The notes under the pieces were generated by a model. That model saw only the letters and a list, made by a program, of their open reading frames with translations. It was not told the origin of the DNA and made no database searches. Both the position numbers and the translations under genes were made by a program. Of a DNA stretch of 64,000 nt, positions 1 through 8,228 are shown one piece after another. This DNA comes from JACVRM01 sp963755085 (lineage in GTDB: Bacteria > Actinomycetota > Thermoleophilia > Gaiellales > Gaiellaceae), in the NCBI GenBank assembly GCA_963755085.1, contig CAVWIN010000014.1, forward strand, positions 372,001 to 436,000. The letters are read 5' to 3'. The stretch's first letter is position 1, and each line of letters starts with the position of its first letter.

Positions 1-940
1 CGAGAAAGAGCTCGTAGGCGCGCAGCCCCCGCACGACGTTCTTGGACGGATCGGTGCGGTCGACGCGCAGGACGAGAAACTCGGGCCGGTGCTCCACGAT
101 CGTTCTCTCTTCTGACAACACGGCCTCGCTCCGCGCGAGGTCGTCGAACTCCTGCACGTCGACGGAGATCGGGCGCGCGGTCACACGCGTGGCGCGGCCG
201 TCGTGGTGCGTCTCGTTGGCGGCGAGATCAACCTCGGCGCCGAGGATGTCCGCGCAGCTACGGAGGAAGTTGAGCCGCCACCGCGCCGTATGGAAGCCGA
301 CGACGTCGTTGGCGAGTATCCCGTCGTGCACGGCCCGGCGGATCTCCTCGGGTAGGACGCGCCAGTAGTCCGGCTGCGGCCACGGGATGTGGACGAAGTG
401 GGCGAGGGTCGCGTCCGGTGCCTCGCGGCGGACGAGCCGCGGTGCGACGTACAGGTGGTAGTCGTGGAAGAAGACGGTCGTGTCCGGCTGCTGTGCCAAC
501 TCGTCCACGACCACGTTCGCAAAGTTGCGGTTGACGGCGCAGTAGCCGTTCTCCCACGCGTTGTGCAGCCCCTGGTCCCAGTCCGGCGACTCGGCCAGCC
601 CCCACAGGTAGTGCTGCGCGAACCACAGCACGGGGTTGGCGACGACGTTGTAGTACCAGTCGTAGGCCTGGAGCGGATGCCAGACGAGGCGGAGCCGAAA
701 GGTCGACCCGTCCCGCGCCTGCTCCTCGAAGGCGGCGCCGCCGTGACGCTCCGAGACGACCCGGTCGCCCTCGCTCATCACGCTGGCGATCCAGGTGACG
801 TCGTGATGGGTAACGAGGCTGCGCAGCGCGGTGACGAGGCCGCCGCCCCCGCGCCGCGCCTGGACCTGTCCGTCCATGCCGACCGCGTAGCTGACAGGCC
901 CGCGGTTGGAGACGATGATGAGCCGGCGCCGGGGAGGCAT
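1..940 (-). CDS. GT20 family glycosyltransferase, trehalose-6-phosphate synthase-like (3' end outside window)
   Basis: Reading the minus strand from the ATG at 938-940 gives at least 313 residues running off the window edge. GT20 landmarks occur in order: SNRGPVS at the N-terminus, a Gly-rich RGGGGLVTAL loop, FHDYHLYVAPRLVR, HIPWPQPDYW, GFHTARWRLNFL and VLRVDRTDPSKN, the counterpart of the OtsA segment VDRLDYTKG. OtsA makes trehalose-6-phosphate from a nucleotide-glucose and glucose-6-phosphate. The family also holds glucosylglycerol-phosphate synthases, and the HIPWP variant leaves the acceptor open. It follows the TreT gene by 25 nt, so both probably serve trehalose or compatible-solute synthesis. 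A TAAGGT box at 950-955 would start transcription about 3 nt before the ATG. The family is well supported, the exact product less so. Confidence 0.8.
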   Translation of the reverse strand, partial: MPPRRRLIIVSNRGPVSYAVGMDGQVQARRGGGGLVTALRSLVTHHDVTWIASVMSEGDRVVSERHGGAAFEEQARDGSTFRLRLVWHPLQAYDWYYNVVANPVLWFAQHYLWGLAESPDWDQGLHNAWENGYCAVNRNFANVVVDELAQQPDTTVFFHDYHLYVAPRLVRREAPDATLAHFVHIPWPQPDYWRVLPEEIRRAVHDGILANDVVGFHTARWRLNFLRSCADILGAEVDLAANETHHDGRATRVTARPISVDVQEFDDLARSEAVLSEERTIVEHRPEFLVLRVDRTDPSKNVVRGLRAYELFL

Positions 941-965
941 CGCCCCGCCACCTTAGACGGCGGCG

Positions 966-2246
966 TTACACCGTCTGGTTCACGACGAGCTCGGTCTCGC
1001 CGATGTCGCGGCCGCTCAGCCGGTTGAAGAGCGCGAGCCAGTCACGCAGCAGGCGGGGGGTCAGGAAGCGGCGGCGGGCGAGCTCCTTGCCGCGTAGCCC
1101 GCGCTGGCGCGCGCCTGCCGGATCGTCGAGTACCTCGCGGCAGGCCTCGGCGCACTCGGCGGCCGAATCGACCAGCCAGCCGGTCTCACCGTCGATGACC
1201 TGCGTGACGATTCCGCCCGCACGGCCGGCCACCGTGGGGCGGGCCTTCCAGAGCGACTCGGTCACGGTCAGGCCGAAGCCCTCGCGGATCGATTTCTGGA
1301 TGTTGACGCTCGAGTGCACCTGGAACGCGTTGACCTCGACGGAGCCGACGTTGTTGAGGTTCGAGAGGATGAAGATGTCCGGATCGCCGGCCGCGTACGT
1401 GACGGTCTGGTTGTAGAACTCCCACCCCTCGGGGTCGTCGTGCGCCATCGCGCCCACGAGCGCGAGCTGGACGTCCGGGTGCGTCTGCTTGACCTGGCGG
1501 TACGCGTCGATGACGCCGAGCGGGTCCTTCCACGGGTCGAAGCGTGAGACCTGCGTGAGCAGGGGCCGTTCCACGTCGATGCCGAACTGGTCGACGATGT
1601 ACGCGGCGTCCTCGGGCGAAAGCGCGATGTTCTTCGGCGTGAGCGGGTCGATCGCCGGCGGCCAGATGAACGCCGGCGGGAGCCCGTCGATCGCCGGCAC
1701 GAAGTCCGGGATGTGGAAGATGGTCGCGTCGTAGCGCTTGAGCGACGGCACGAGCATGTCCAGGACCGGCCGGTACGGCGTCGACAGGTCGATGTGGCAG
1801 CGCCAGATCCAGCGCGCGTCCGTCGAGTCCTTGAGGTAGTCGATCATCGCCGCCGGCTGCGGGTCGTGGACGATGATGAAGTCGTAGCCGTCCTCGAACT
1901 CCTCGGCGTTCATGCGGTTGTAGTCGAAGAAGACGCGCTGCTGCTCCTCGGTCAGCCCGTCGGGCCTGCCCTGGAGGCCGTTGTGGATCCGCTTCGTCAC
2001 GTCGAAGAACTCGTCCTGGCCCTTGATGATCCGCCACTCGACGTCGAGCCCCGCGTCGCGCATGAGCGGGATCAGCGTGTAGTTGATCTCGGCGACGCCG
2101 CCGCCGAACGCCGTCGCGGAGAGATGGAGGACGCGCGCGCCGGCGAGCGGGGCGGCCAGCCGGCGGATCTCGTCGATGAGCCCCCGCGACACGATGGTCG
2201 CATAGTCGGCGAGCGGCTTCGTTCCGACGTTGACGAGTTGGAGCAT
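966..2246 (-). CDS. treT: TreT-type trehalose synthase (GT4 retaining glycosyltransferase)
   Basis: 426 aa. The N-terminal half has the TreT/trehalose phosphorylase pattern: HLSATAFGGGVAEI, then a VHDPQPAAMI motif and a WRCHIDLS segment. The C-terminal GT-B domain has QVSRFDPWKDP and the donor-site EGFGLTVTESLWK. TreT joins a nucleotide-glucose to free glucose to give trehalose in one cytoplasmic step; trehalose phosphorylases share the fold, so the donor is uncertain. The gene lies between an RsbW-like regulator (28 nt upstream) and a GT20 gene (25 nt downstream), all on one strand. No strong ribosome binding site precedes the ATG. The pairing suggests two complementary trehalose routes in one stress operon, which is inference from position. 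Confidence 0.85.
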   Translation of the reverse strand: MLQLVNVGTKPLADYATIVSRGLIDEIRRLAAPLAGARVLHLSATAFGGGVAEINYTLIPLMRDAGLDVEWRIIKGQDEFFDVTKRIHNGLQGRPDGLTEEQQRVFFDYNRMNAEEFEDGYDFIIVHDPQPAAMIDYLKDSTDARWIWRCHIDLSTPYRPVLDMLVPSLKRYDATIFHIPDFVPAIDGLPPAFIWPPAIDPLTPKNIALSPEDAAYIVDQFGIDVERPLLTQVSRFDPWKDPLGVIDAYRQVKQTHPDVQLALVGAMAHDDPEGWEFYNQTVTYAAGDPDIFILSNLNNVGSVEVNAFQVHSSVNIQKSIREGFGLTVTESLWKARPTVAGRAGGIVTQVIDGETGWLVDSAAECAEACREVLDDPAGARQRGLRGKELARRRFLTPRLLRDWLALFNRLSGRDIGETELVVNQTV

Positions 2247-2274
2247 CTGAGCAGGCGAGGCGGAGAGTGGGCGG

Positions 2275-2703
2275 CTATTCGGACAGGAGCTTCACGAATC
2301 GGAGGCGCGAGCCGGTCCCGCCGGGGCGGGCGCCGACCTCGAACTCGTCCGCGAGCGCCTGGATGATCGCGATGCCGAGCCCGCCCTCGTCGAGCTGGTC
2401 GCGGCCGGTCGCAGTCCCATCGTGGACGAAACCCTGCCCGTTGTCGTTCACCTCGACGGTCAGCCGGTCGTGCTCGAGCTCGTAGATGACCTCGACGGTG
2501 CCGCCACCGTTCCCGTAGGCGTGCCGCACGGAGTTCGACGCGGCCTCGGTCACGGCGAGCTTGAGGTCGCCGAGCGTCTCGTCGGGAAGCGAGCGCAGCC
2601 CGGCCAGCCCGGTGAGAGCGAGGCGGACGAGCGTGATGTACTCGGCCTTTGCCGGGATGGTGAGGCGCACCGCGTCGGCCGCGCTGGAAGGTTCGGGGCG
2701 CAT
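2275..2703 (-). CDS. RsbW-like anti-sigma factor / serine kinase (HATPase_c_2)
   Basis: 142 aa, the usual size for stand-alone RsbW/SpoIIAB-type GHKL kinases. The N box is EAASNSVRHAY (E53, N57), the G1 box is DNGQGF (near 87-92) and the G2 box is EGGLGIAII (near 107-113). Such proteins bind a sigma factor and phosphorylate an anti-anti-sigma antagonist. No sigma factor or STAS antagonist is adjacent; the next gene is treT, so a general-stress role coupled to osmoprotectant synthesis is inferred. The ATG lies exactly 12 nt downstream of the first base of a TAAACT -10 box, so the mRNA is predicted to be leaderless. Confidence 0.8.
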   Translation of the reverse strand: MRPEPSSAADAVRLTIPAKAEYITLVRLALTGLAGLRSLPDETLGDLKLAVTEAASNSVRHAYGNGGGTVEVIYELEHDRLTVEVNDNGQGFVHDGTATGRDQLDEGGLGIAIIQALADEFEVGARPGGTGSRLRFVKLLSE

Positions 2704-2715
2704 TCGGGAAGTTTA
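2704..2715 (-). promoter_or_regulatory. Leaderless -10 promoter of the RsbW-like/treT operon
   Basis: On the minus strand TAAACT occupies 2715-2710, followed by six bases and then the ATG at 2703. In this register (-12 to -7) the A of the ATG is +1. No convincing -35 hexamer is visible at 16-18 nt. The same spacing recurs at eight other genes of this window. Confidence 0.6.
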
Positions 2716-3019
2716 GGCAGATCCCATCGGGGTCACGGGCAAGGTTCCTCCTAGTTCGACCACTACTCGCCGAGTCCTATTCCCGCGTGGGCGGGATCCA
2801 AGCATCACGGGGGAACCCCTGGTTCCCCCGTGGGCCCCCTGCGTGCGAGCGGCGGCCGGACTCGCTTCGTTTCAGGAGCCGCCGCTCGTTCGCGGGGTGC
2901 CGATGGTTGCCCCTCGGAGGCGTGCCTCTCGCCGGAGCAAGTTCGGCTTCGGCGGCGCTTGTAGGTGGCCTGCCTAGGGCGGTCTTTCTTGGGACCCTGC
3001 GGGCCCCTCGCCCATCCGC
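2716..3019. other. Non-coding 304-bp region with several perfect inverted repeats
   Basis: No credible gene lies between the htrA stop and the RsbW-like promoter. There are three perfect hairpin-forming repeats: a 6-bp stem with 4-nt loop at 2781-2796, a 12-bp stem with a 3-nt loop at 2806-2832 (arm CACGGGGGAACC), and an 11-bp stem (CGAGCGGCGGC) at 2846-2856 / 2878-2888. None is followed by a clear T-run. They could terminate htrA transcription (minus strand) or belong to a structured RNA of either strand. I could not match the region to RNase P, tmRNA, SRP or 6S RNA. Confidence 0.5.
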
Positions 3020-4222
3020 TTACGGGCTTGCATCGGGCACGGCTGGGCGGACCGCGAGGCGGACATTGACCGTCTTCTTGCGGTTGTCGCGGACGATCGT
3101 GAACCCGACCACCTGCCCCGGGCGGAAGTGGTCGATCAGGACGCGGGCAACGTCGCCGGAGCTCCGCACCGGCAGGCCGCCGATCGCGGTGAGCACGTCG
3201 CCGCCGCGGCGGATCTCCACACCGTTGAAGAACTCGACCCGGTCGCCGGCGTGCAGCCCCGCGGCCGCACCGGGCGTGTCCGGCGAGACGGTCTGCACCA
3301 GCGCGCCGCGCTTGACCGCCACGCCGAGGTGGCGCGCGAGCGTGGGCGTGAGGTCGCCGGTCTCGATGCCGACATACGGGTAGCGCACGCGGCCGGATGC
3401 GATCAGCTGGCGCAGCGAGCGCTTGGCCGCGTTGATCGGGACGGCGAAGCCGACCCCCTCGCCGCCACCGGTATCCGTGCGGATCTGGGCGTTGATGCCG
3501 ACCGCGTCACCCGAGGCGTCGATCAGCGGGCCGCCCGAGTTGCCGTGCGTGATCGGGGCGTCGGTCTGAATCGCGTCGGAGACGTAGTAGGCGGAGGTCA
3601 GCGAGGGGATCGACCGGCCGACGGCGGAGACGACGCCGACGCTCAGCGAGCCGCGGTTGCCGAACGGGCTGCCGATCGCGGCGACCGAAGCGCCGACGCG
3701 CAGCGCGTCTGAGTCCGCGAGCGGGATCGGACGGAGCGCGTGGTTGCCGGGATCGACGCGGATGACGCCCACGTCGTCGAAGAGGTCCCAGCCGACCATC
3801 TGCGCCTTGACCCGGTCGCCGTCGGCGAAGGCCACGTAGACGTCGTGCGCCCCGTGCACGGGCGCGGCCGTCCCCTGGCCCGCCGTCGTGATCACATGCG
3901 CGCTGGTGAGGATGTAGCCGTCCGGCGAGACGACGAAGCCGGAGCCCTGCGCCGCGTGCTCCGCGGGCGGCGCGCCGCCGAAGTAGGTGTAGAGCGTCAC
4001 GACGCCCGGCGCGCGCACGGCGTAGATGCGCTCGGGGTCGAACCCGCTGCGGGCCGGAAGCGGAGCGGAGGCGGCGGTAGCGGACGCGTCGATCTCGCCG
4101 ACAACGACCTTTGCCGGCCGTGTACTTGCGCTGTCGTCGCGTGCGGCGCCAAGCAGGTACACGATCGCGCCGCCGACGACTGCTGCGCCAAGCGCGATCA
4201 CGGTCACGGCCAGCGGGCGCAC
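3020..4222 (-). CDS. htrA: HtrA/DegP-family trypsin-like serine protease with PDZ domain
   Basis: 400 aa, starting at GTG. One N-terminal membrane anchor (about residues 4-25), a low-complexity linker, a trypsin-2 domain with catalytic H109 (TSAHV), D150 (FDDVGV) and S229 (GNSGGP), then one PDZ domain (about 290-385). HtrA proteins degrade misfolded envelope proteins outside the membrane. It lies 42 bp behind a two-component system on the same strand, a common arrangement in which the kinase senses envelope stress. It has its own predicted leaderless promoter (TACGCT at 4234-4229) and a palindrome across the -35 region. All triad residues are intact. Confidence 0.92.
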   Translation of the reverse strand: MRPLAVTVIALGAAVVGGAIVYLLGAARDDSASTRPAKVVVGEIDASATAASAPLPARSGFDPERIYAVRAPGVVTLYTYFGGAPPAEHAAQGSGFVVSPDGYILTSAHVITTAGQGTAAPVHGAHDVYVAFADGDRVKAQMVGWDLFDDVGVIRVDPGNHALRPIPLADSDALRVGASVAAIGSPFGNRGSLSVGVVSAVGRSIPSLTSAYYVSDAIQTDAPITHGNSGGPLIDASGDAVGINAQIRTDTGGGEGVGFAVPINAAKRSLRQLIASGRVRYPYVGIETGDLTPTLARHLGVAVKRGALVQTVSPDTPGAAAGLHAGDRVEFFNGVEIRRGGDVLTAIGGLPVRSSGDVARVLIDHFRPGQVVGFTIVRDNRKKTVNVRLAVRPAVPDASP

Positions 4223-4228
4223 GGCCCG

Positions 4229-4263
4229 AGCGTATCCCGCCGGGCCGTTTTCCCGTGAAAACG
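4229..4263 (-). promoter_or_regulatory. htrA leaderless promoter with an 18-bp palindromic operator-like site
   Basis: TACGCT at 4234-4229 puts +1 on the G of the htrA GTG at 4222. A perfect 7-4-7 inverted repeat, CGTTTTC-CCGT-GAAAACG, covers 4246-4263, centred near -33 of that start. That location suits a repressor or a class II activator, for example the adjacent response regulator. Its minus-strand core TTTCACGGGAAA is one base from the ParB parS core TTTCACGTGAAA, so a degenerate parS is an alternative. Confidence 0.5.
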
Positions 4264-4264
4264 C

Positions 4265-5629
4265 TTAGGGGCCCGGATCAGCCGGAAGCATGAGCGTGAC
4301 GCGCGTCCCTGCCCGGCCGTCGAGCGCCAGCTCGCCGTGCATGAGCTCCGCGAGCTCGTGCGCGATCGCCAGCCCGAGGCCGCTGCCCGAGGCGCGCGTG
4401 CCCTCGCCGCGGTAGAAGCGCTCGAAGATCCGCTCGCCCTGCTCGGCCGGCACGCCTGGGCCGTCGTCGGCCACCTCGAGCGCGACGCGGCGCCCGACCG
4501 AGCGCGTGACGATGCGAACGCTCGTCCCCGGCGGCGTGTGCACGAGCGCGTTCTCGACCACGGCCCGGCCGATGCGCAGCACCTGATCGGAGTCCGCGAG
4601 CGCCGTCGCCGCGCCGTTCGTCTCCACCGCGAGCGTGCGGCCGCCGGCACGGGCGGCGGCGTCGAACTCCCGGCCGAGCACCTCGGCGGCTTCGTTCAGG
4701 TCGACCGGCTCAGCCTCGACCGGCATGCGGCCCGCGTCCATGCGCGTCAGGTCGAGCAGGTCGGCGGTCATGCGGGTGAGCCGCGCCACCTGGTCGCGCA
4801 TCGTCTCCAGGAACTCGTCGCGGGTCTCGGCGTCGAGCTCCTCGTCCTCCAGCAGCTCCAACGCCGCGCCCAGCGCGAAGATCGGAGTGCGCAGCTCGTG
4901 CGACGCGTTGGCCACGAACTCGCGCCGCGCGTCGTCCAGGGCGGCCAGTCGGCGGCGCATGTGCTCGAACGCGTTCGCCAGGTCGGTCAGCTCGTCGGAG
5001 CCGCGGTCCACGACCGGCTCGCCGAACTCCCCGTGTGCGATGCGGTCGGCGGCCCGCTCGAGCCGGCGAATGCGCCGGACGTGCAGCGATGCGGCGGTGA
5101 AGCCGAGCGCGAGCGCGGCAAGCAGCGCGGCGGCGCCGGCAAGCAGGATGCGGCGCTTGACGAGCTGGATGTCGTCGAGCTCACCCTGGATCGGCGTGGA
5201 GATCAGCACGACCGGCAGGTCGGGGATCGAGACGACCTTCGCCGCCTCGGCGTAGTGCGTTCGGTGCCGGACCACCGTGCCGGCCTCGATGCGGCCGGTC
5301 TGGGCGGCCCGGCGCGCGATCGGATCGCCGCCCAGGTCGGAGGAGCTGATCGTCGCGGAGTCGTCGGTGACGTTCAGCCGCTGGCCCGCGGGCGTGAGGA
5401 TGGTGACGCGGTACGACGGGTACTGGTCGTTCAGGTCCTTCGCGGTCACCGTCGTGCCCAGCCCGCTCTGGTACAGGTTCGCGATCGTGCCGATCTGGTG
5501 CCGTACGCGGTGCACCTTGCTGGAGACGAGCCGCGCCTCGAGCGAGGGGACGACCGAGAAGTAGACGACCGCCAGGGGGCCGGCGACCAGCACCACGAGC
5601 GCCAGGCCGAGGCGCCAGGCCAGACGCAC
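4265..5629 (-). CDS. Sensor histidine kinase (HAMP-HisKA-HATPase)
   Basis: 454 aa. It starts at a GTG directly after the response-regulator stop (TAAGTG). Two membrane segments (about 6-26 and 161-183) flank an extracytoplasmic sensor loop of about 130 residues. HAMP follows, then the HisKA H box SHELRTP, the N box NALVHT and the G boxes DDGPGVP and GSGLGLAI. It autophosphorylates on the H-box histidine and passes phosphate to the partner regulator. The order regulator, kinase, HtrA protease points to envelope-stress sensing; the signal is unknown. Confidence 0.92.
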   Translation of the reverse strand: MRLAWRLGLALVVLVAGPLAVVYFSVVPSLEARLVSSKVHRVRHQIGTIANLYQSGLGTTVTAKDLNDQYPSYRVTILTPAGQRLNVTDDSATISSSDLGGDPIARRAAQTGRIEAGTVVRHRTHYAEAAKVVSIPDLPVVLISTPIQGELDDIQLVKRRILLAGAAALLAALALGFTAASLHVRRIRRLERAADRIAHGEFGEPVVDRGSDELTDLANAFEHMRRRLAALDDARREFVANASHELRTPIFALGAALELLEDEELDAETRDEFLETMRDQVARLTRMTADLLDLTRMDAGRMPVEAEPVDLNEAAEVLGREFDAAARAGGRTLAVETNGAATALADSDQVLRIGRAVVENALVHTPPGTSVRIVTRSVGRRVALEVADDGPGVPAEQGERIFERFYRGEGTRASGSGLGLAIAHELAELMHGELALDGRAGTRVTLMLPADPGP

Positions 5630-6328
5630 TTAGATGTCCCGGAAGCGGTACCCGACGCCGCGCACGGTGAAGATGTACTCCGGCCGACGCGGATCCTGCT
5701 CGAGCTTCTCCCGCAGGTGGCGCACGTGCACGTCGATCGTACGCGGGTCGCGGTAGTCGGAGTCGCCCCAGAGCCGCTCGAGCAGGGCCTGGCGGGTATA
5801 GACCCGGCCGGGCCGCTCGGCCATCGCGCGCAGGATCTCGAACTCCACGTACGTCAGCGTCACCTCGCCGCCGCGGACGTCGACGCGCCGACGGCCGGGG
5901 TCGATCCGGAGCCCGTCGGCCTCGATGACCTCTTCGGCGCCCGGCTCGTGGCGCGGAGCCGAGGCACGGCGGAGGAGTGCGCGCACGCGGCTCCGGAACT
6001 CGCGCACCGAGAACGGCTTGGTCATGTAGTCGTCGGCGCCCAGCTCGAGGCCGAGCACCTTGTCGAGTTCGTCGTCGCGCGCCGTCAGCATCAGGATCGG
6101 CACGCTCGAGGTCGCGCGCAGGCGCCGGCAGACCTCGAGGCCGTCCAGCTTCGGGAGCATCACGTCGAGAACGACCAGGTCGACGCGCTCCTGCGCGAAG
6201 CGGTCGAGCGCCTCCTCGCCGTCGTGCGCCGGCACGACGCGGAAGCCGTCCCGGGCGAGCGGAAACGTGAGCAGCTTCTGAAGCGACTCCTCGTCGTCGA
6301 CGAGAAGGATGGTCGCGGAGTCGGGCAT
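5630..6328 (-). CDS. OmpR/PhoB-family response regulator
   Basis: 232 aa. The receiver domain has acidic pocket D11-D12, phosphoacceptor D55 in VVLDVMLPKLDG and the conserved Lys in MTKPF. The C-terminal winged helix has the typical TYVEFEILRAM and DVHVRHLREKLE segments and ends in TVRGVGYRF. It is a DNA-binding regulator partnered with the kinase immediately downstream. The palindrome upstream of htrA is a possible target. It diverges from the M28-like gene across a 54-bp spacer. Confidence 0.93.
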   Translation of the reverse strand: MPDSATILLVDDEESLQKLLTFPLARDGFRVVPAHDGEEALDRFAQERVDLVVLDVMLPKLDGLEVCRRLRATSSVPILMLTARDDELDKVLGLELGADDYMTKPFSVREFRSRVRALLRRASAPRHEPGAEEVIEADGLRIDPGRRRVDVRGGEVTLTYVEFEILRAMAERPGRVYTRQALLERLWGDSDYRDPRTIDVHVRHLREKLEQDPRRPEYIFTVRGVGYRFRDI

Positions 6329-6382
6329 TGTCTCTATGGGCTGCGCCCTCGCACCGCAGCTGTCCCTACTATAGCCCGCCGT
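6329..6382. promoter_or_regulatory. Divergent promoter region between the response regulator and the M28-like gene
   Basis: 54 bp. TACTAT at 6367-6372 (plus) ends 10 nt before the ATG at 6383, giving a transcript with a leader of only a few bases. On the minus strand TATAGT (6373-6368) overlaps the same bases and would give the regulator mRNA a leader of about 33 nt. No -35 elements are clear. Confidence 0.4.
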
Positions 6383-8228
6383 ATGCAGGCACCTGTCCTC
6401 GGCTCACCGCGGCGCCAGCGGCGGGCCGAGAAGCTCGACATGCCGGTCAACGGGCGCCTCTACCGGGTCACGCTCGCAGCGGCGCTCGTCGTCGTCCTCG
6501 CCGTCTCGTTCACGGTCACGCGCCCCCAGGCGCTGCCTGCGCCGCCGCCGCCCGCCTTCGACGGCCGCTCCGCGGCCGCGCTTGCGAGCCAGCTCGCGAC
6601 GCAGTATCCCGGACCGCGCGCCCGGCACGCGCGGGGCCGGCAGCGCGGCCGACTGGGTCGCCGGCAAGCTCGCCTCCTACGGCTATGCGGTGCGACGCGA
6701 CTCCTTCGAGGCGACCATCCCTGGGCGTGGCCGCGTGCCGCTCATGAACCTGATCGCCGTGCGCCGCGGGCAGACCGCGCGGGCGATCGTCGTGACGGCG
6801 CACCGCGACGACGCGGGGACCGGCCCCGGCGCGGACGTCAATGCCTCGGGCACGGCCGCGTTGCTCGAGCTCGCACGCCTCTACGGCTCGGCGCCGGCGA
6901 CGGCGGGCGGCGGCGCGCTGCAGCCGACGCACACCCTGATCTTCGTGTCCACGGACGGCGGCGCCTCCGGCAGCCTCGGCGCCGACCACTACGCGGCCGG
7001 AGTGAGCGTCAAGCCGCGCACGCTGGCCGTCGTCAACCTCGTCGCGACGGGCGGGAACGCCAGGCCGCGCATCGACTTCGCCGGAGGAGCGGGCCGCTCC
7101 CCGGCTCCGGCGCTCGTCGCCACCGCGATGGCGCGGATCCACGACATCAGCGGCCGCGGCGCCCGGCACACCGGCATCTTCGGCCAGCTCGTCGACCTGG
7201 CCTTCCCGCTGACGCTGTACGACCAGGGCCCGTTCCTCGAACGCGGGATCCCGGCGCTGACGCTGACGACCGCGAACGTCCGCCCGCCGGAGCCCTTCGG
7301 CGACGGCCCGGAGACGTTGTCTGCCTTCCGTGAGGGCCAGATCGGCTCCGCGGCGCAGTCGGTCATCGACTCGATCGACCAGGGCCTGGTGCTGGACACG
7401 AACCCGTCGAGCTACGTGCTCGTCGGCAGCAGCCGGATCGTCGCCGGGTGGGCGGTCGAGACGGCGTTGATCGCGCTGACGCTGCCCGTCCTGCTGGCGA
7501 CGCTCGACATGCTGCGGCGGCGGCGGCGTCTGACACTCCCGCTCGAGGGCGCGGCGCGCGCGCAGGGCCGCCGGCTCGGCTTCTGGCTCTACGCCGTCGT
7601 GCTCTTCTGGCTGCTCGCGGGCGCCGGGCTCTGGATTGACGGCGAGCCCCGGCCGCTCTCGCCTTTCTCCGCGGCCGCCGGCGACTGGCCGCTCGGCGCG
7701 ATCGCCCTGTACCTCGCCCTGCTCGCGGCCGGCTGGCTCGTTGCGCGGCTCCGGCTCGCGGGTCCGCCGCCAGCCCCGGGCGAGCAGGTCGCCGGCTATG
7801 CCACGGCGCTCGTGGTCACGCTCGGCGTCGCCGCCGCGGCGCTGTTCACGAACCCGTACGTCCTCCTCTTCGTCCTGCCCTCCCTGCACGCGTGGCTGTG
7901 GCTCGTGCAAGCGCGCACCGCCGGCGTTTTGCTCCGCGCGGCGCTCTACGCAGCCGGGTTCGTCGGACCGCTGCTCCTGCTCGGGTCACTCGCATTCCGC
8001 TTCGGGCTCGGCTTCGACGCGCCCTGGTACCTCGCCGAGCTGGCCGCCGTCGGCTGGATCCCGCCGGTCGCCGTGCTGGCCGCGGGAGCCTGGCTCGCCG
8101 CCGCCGCGCAGGTGGGCGCGCTGGCCTTCGGGCGCTACGCGCCGTACCCGAGCCGCCGTGAGCGGCGGCGCGTCGGAGCGGTCGCGCTCGCCCGTCGGCT
8201 CCATCTGCCCGCATCTCGCGCACAATGA
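6383..8228 (+). CDS. Membrane protein with an N-terminal M28-peptidase-like domain (one frameshift)
   Basis: From ATG 6383 the frame encodes a signal/anchor segment (VTLAAALVVVLAVSFTV) and ASQLATQYPG. The match then continues one base later as RAPGTRGAGSAADWV and runs to the stop at 8228. Removing one C near 6611-6615 restores a 614-aa protein. The domain resembles M28 zinc aminopeptidases (TAHRDDAGTGPGADVNASG), but the Asp usual in ANDNASG is displaced and the DGEE motif reads TDGGAS, so zinc binding is doubtful. The C-terminal half has about seven membrane helices. Its stop overlaps the sortase ATG. A catalytically inactive homologue is possible. Confidence 0.75.

Noticed and set aside
2995..3030. 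A GCTTAC segment resembling the conserved 3' end of RNase P RNA
   Set aside because: It coincides with the htrA stop codon and the matching 5' core of RNase P RNA is absent from the neighbouring sequence.
4337..7333. A 998-codon open frame on the plus strand
   Set aside because: It is antisense to the histidine kinase and response regulator, rich in His/Arg/Asp as expected of a GC-rich shadow, and contains no domain. Only its last part from 6,383 is real, as the N-terminus of the M28-like gene.
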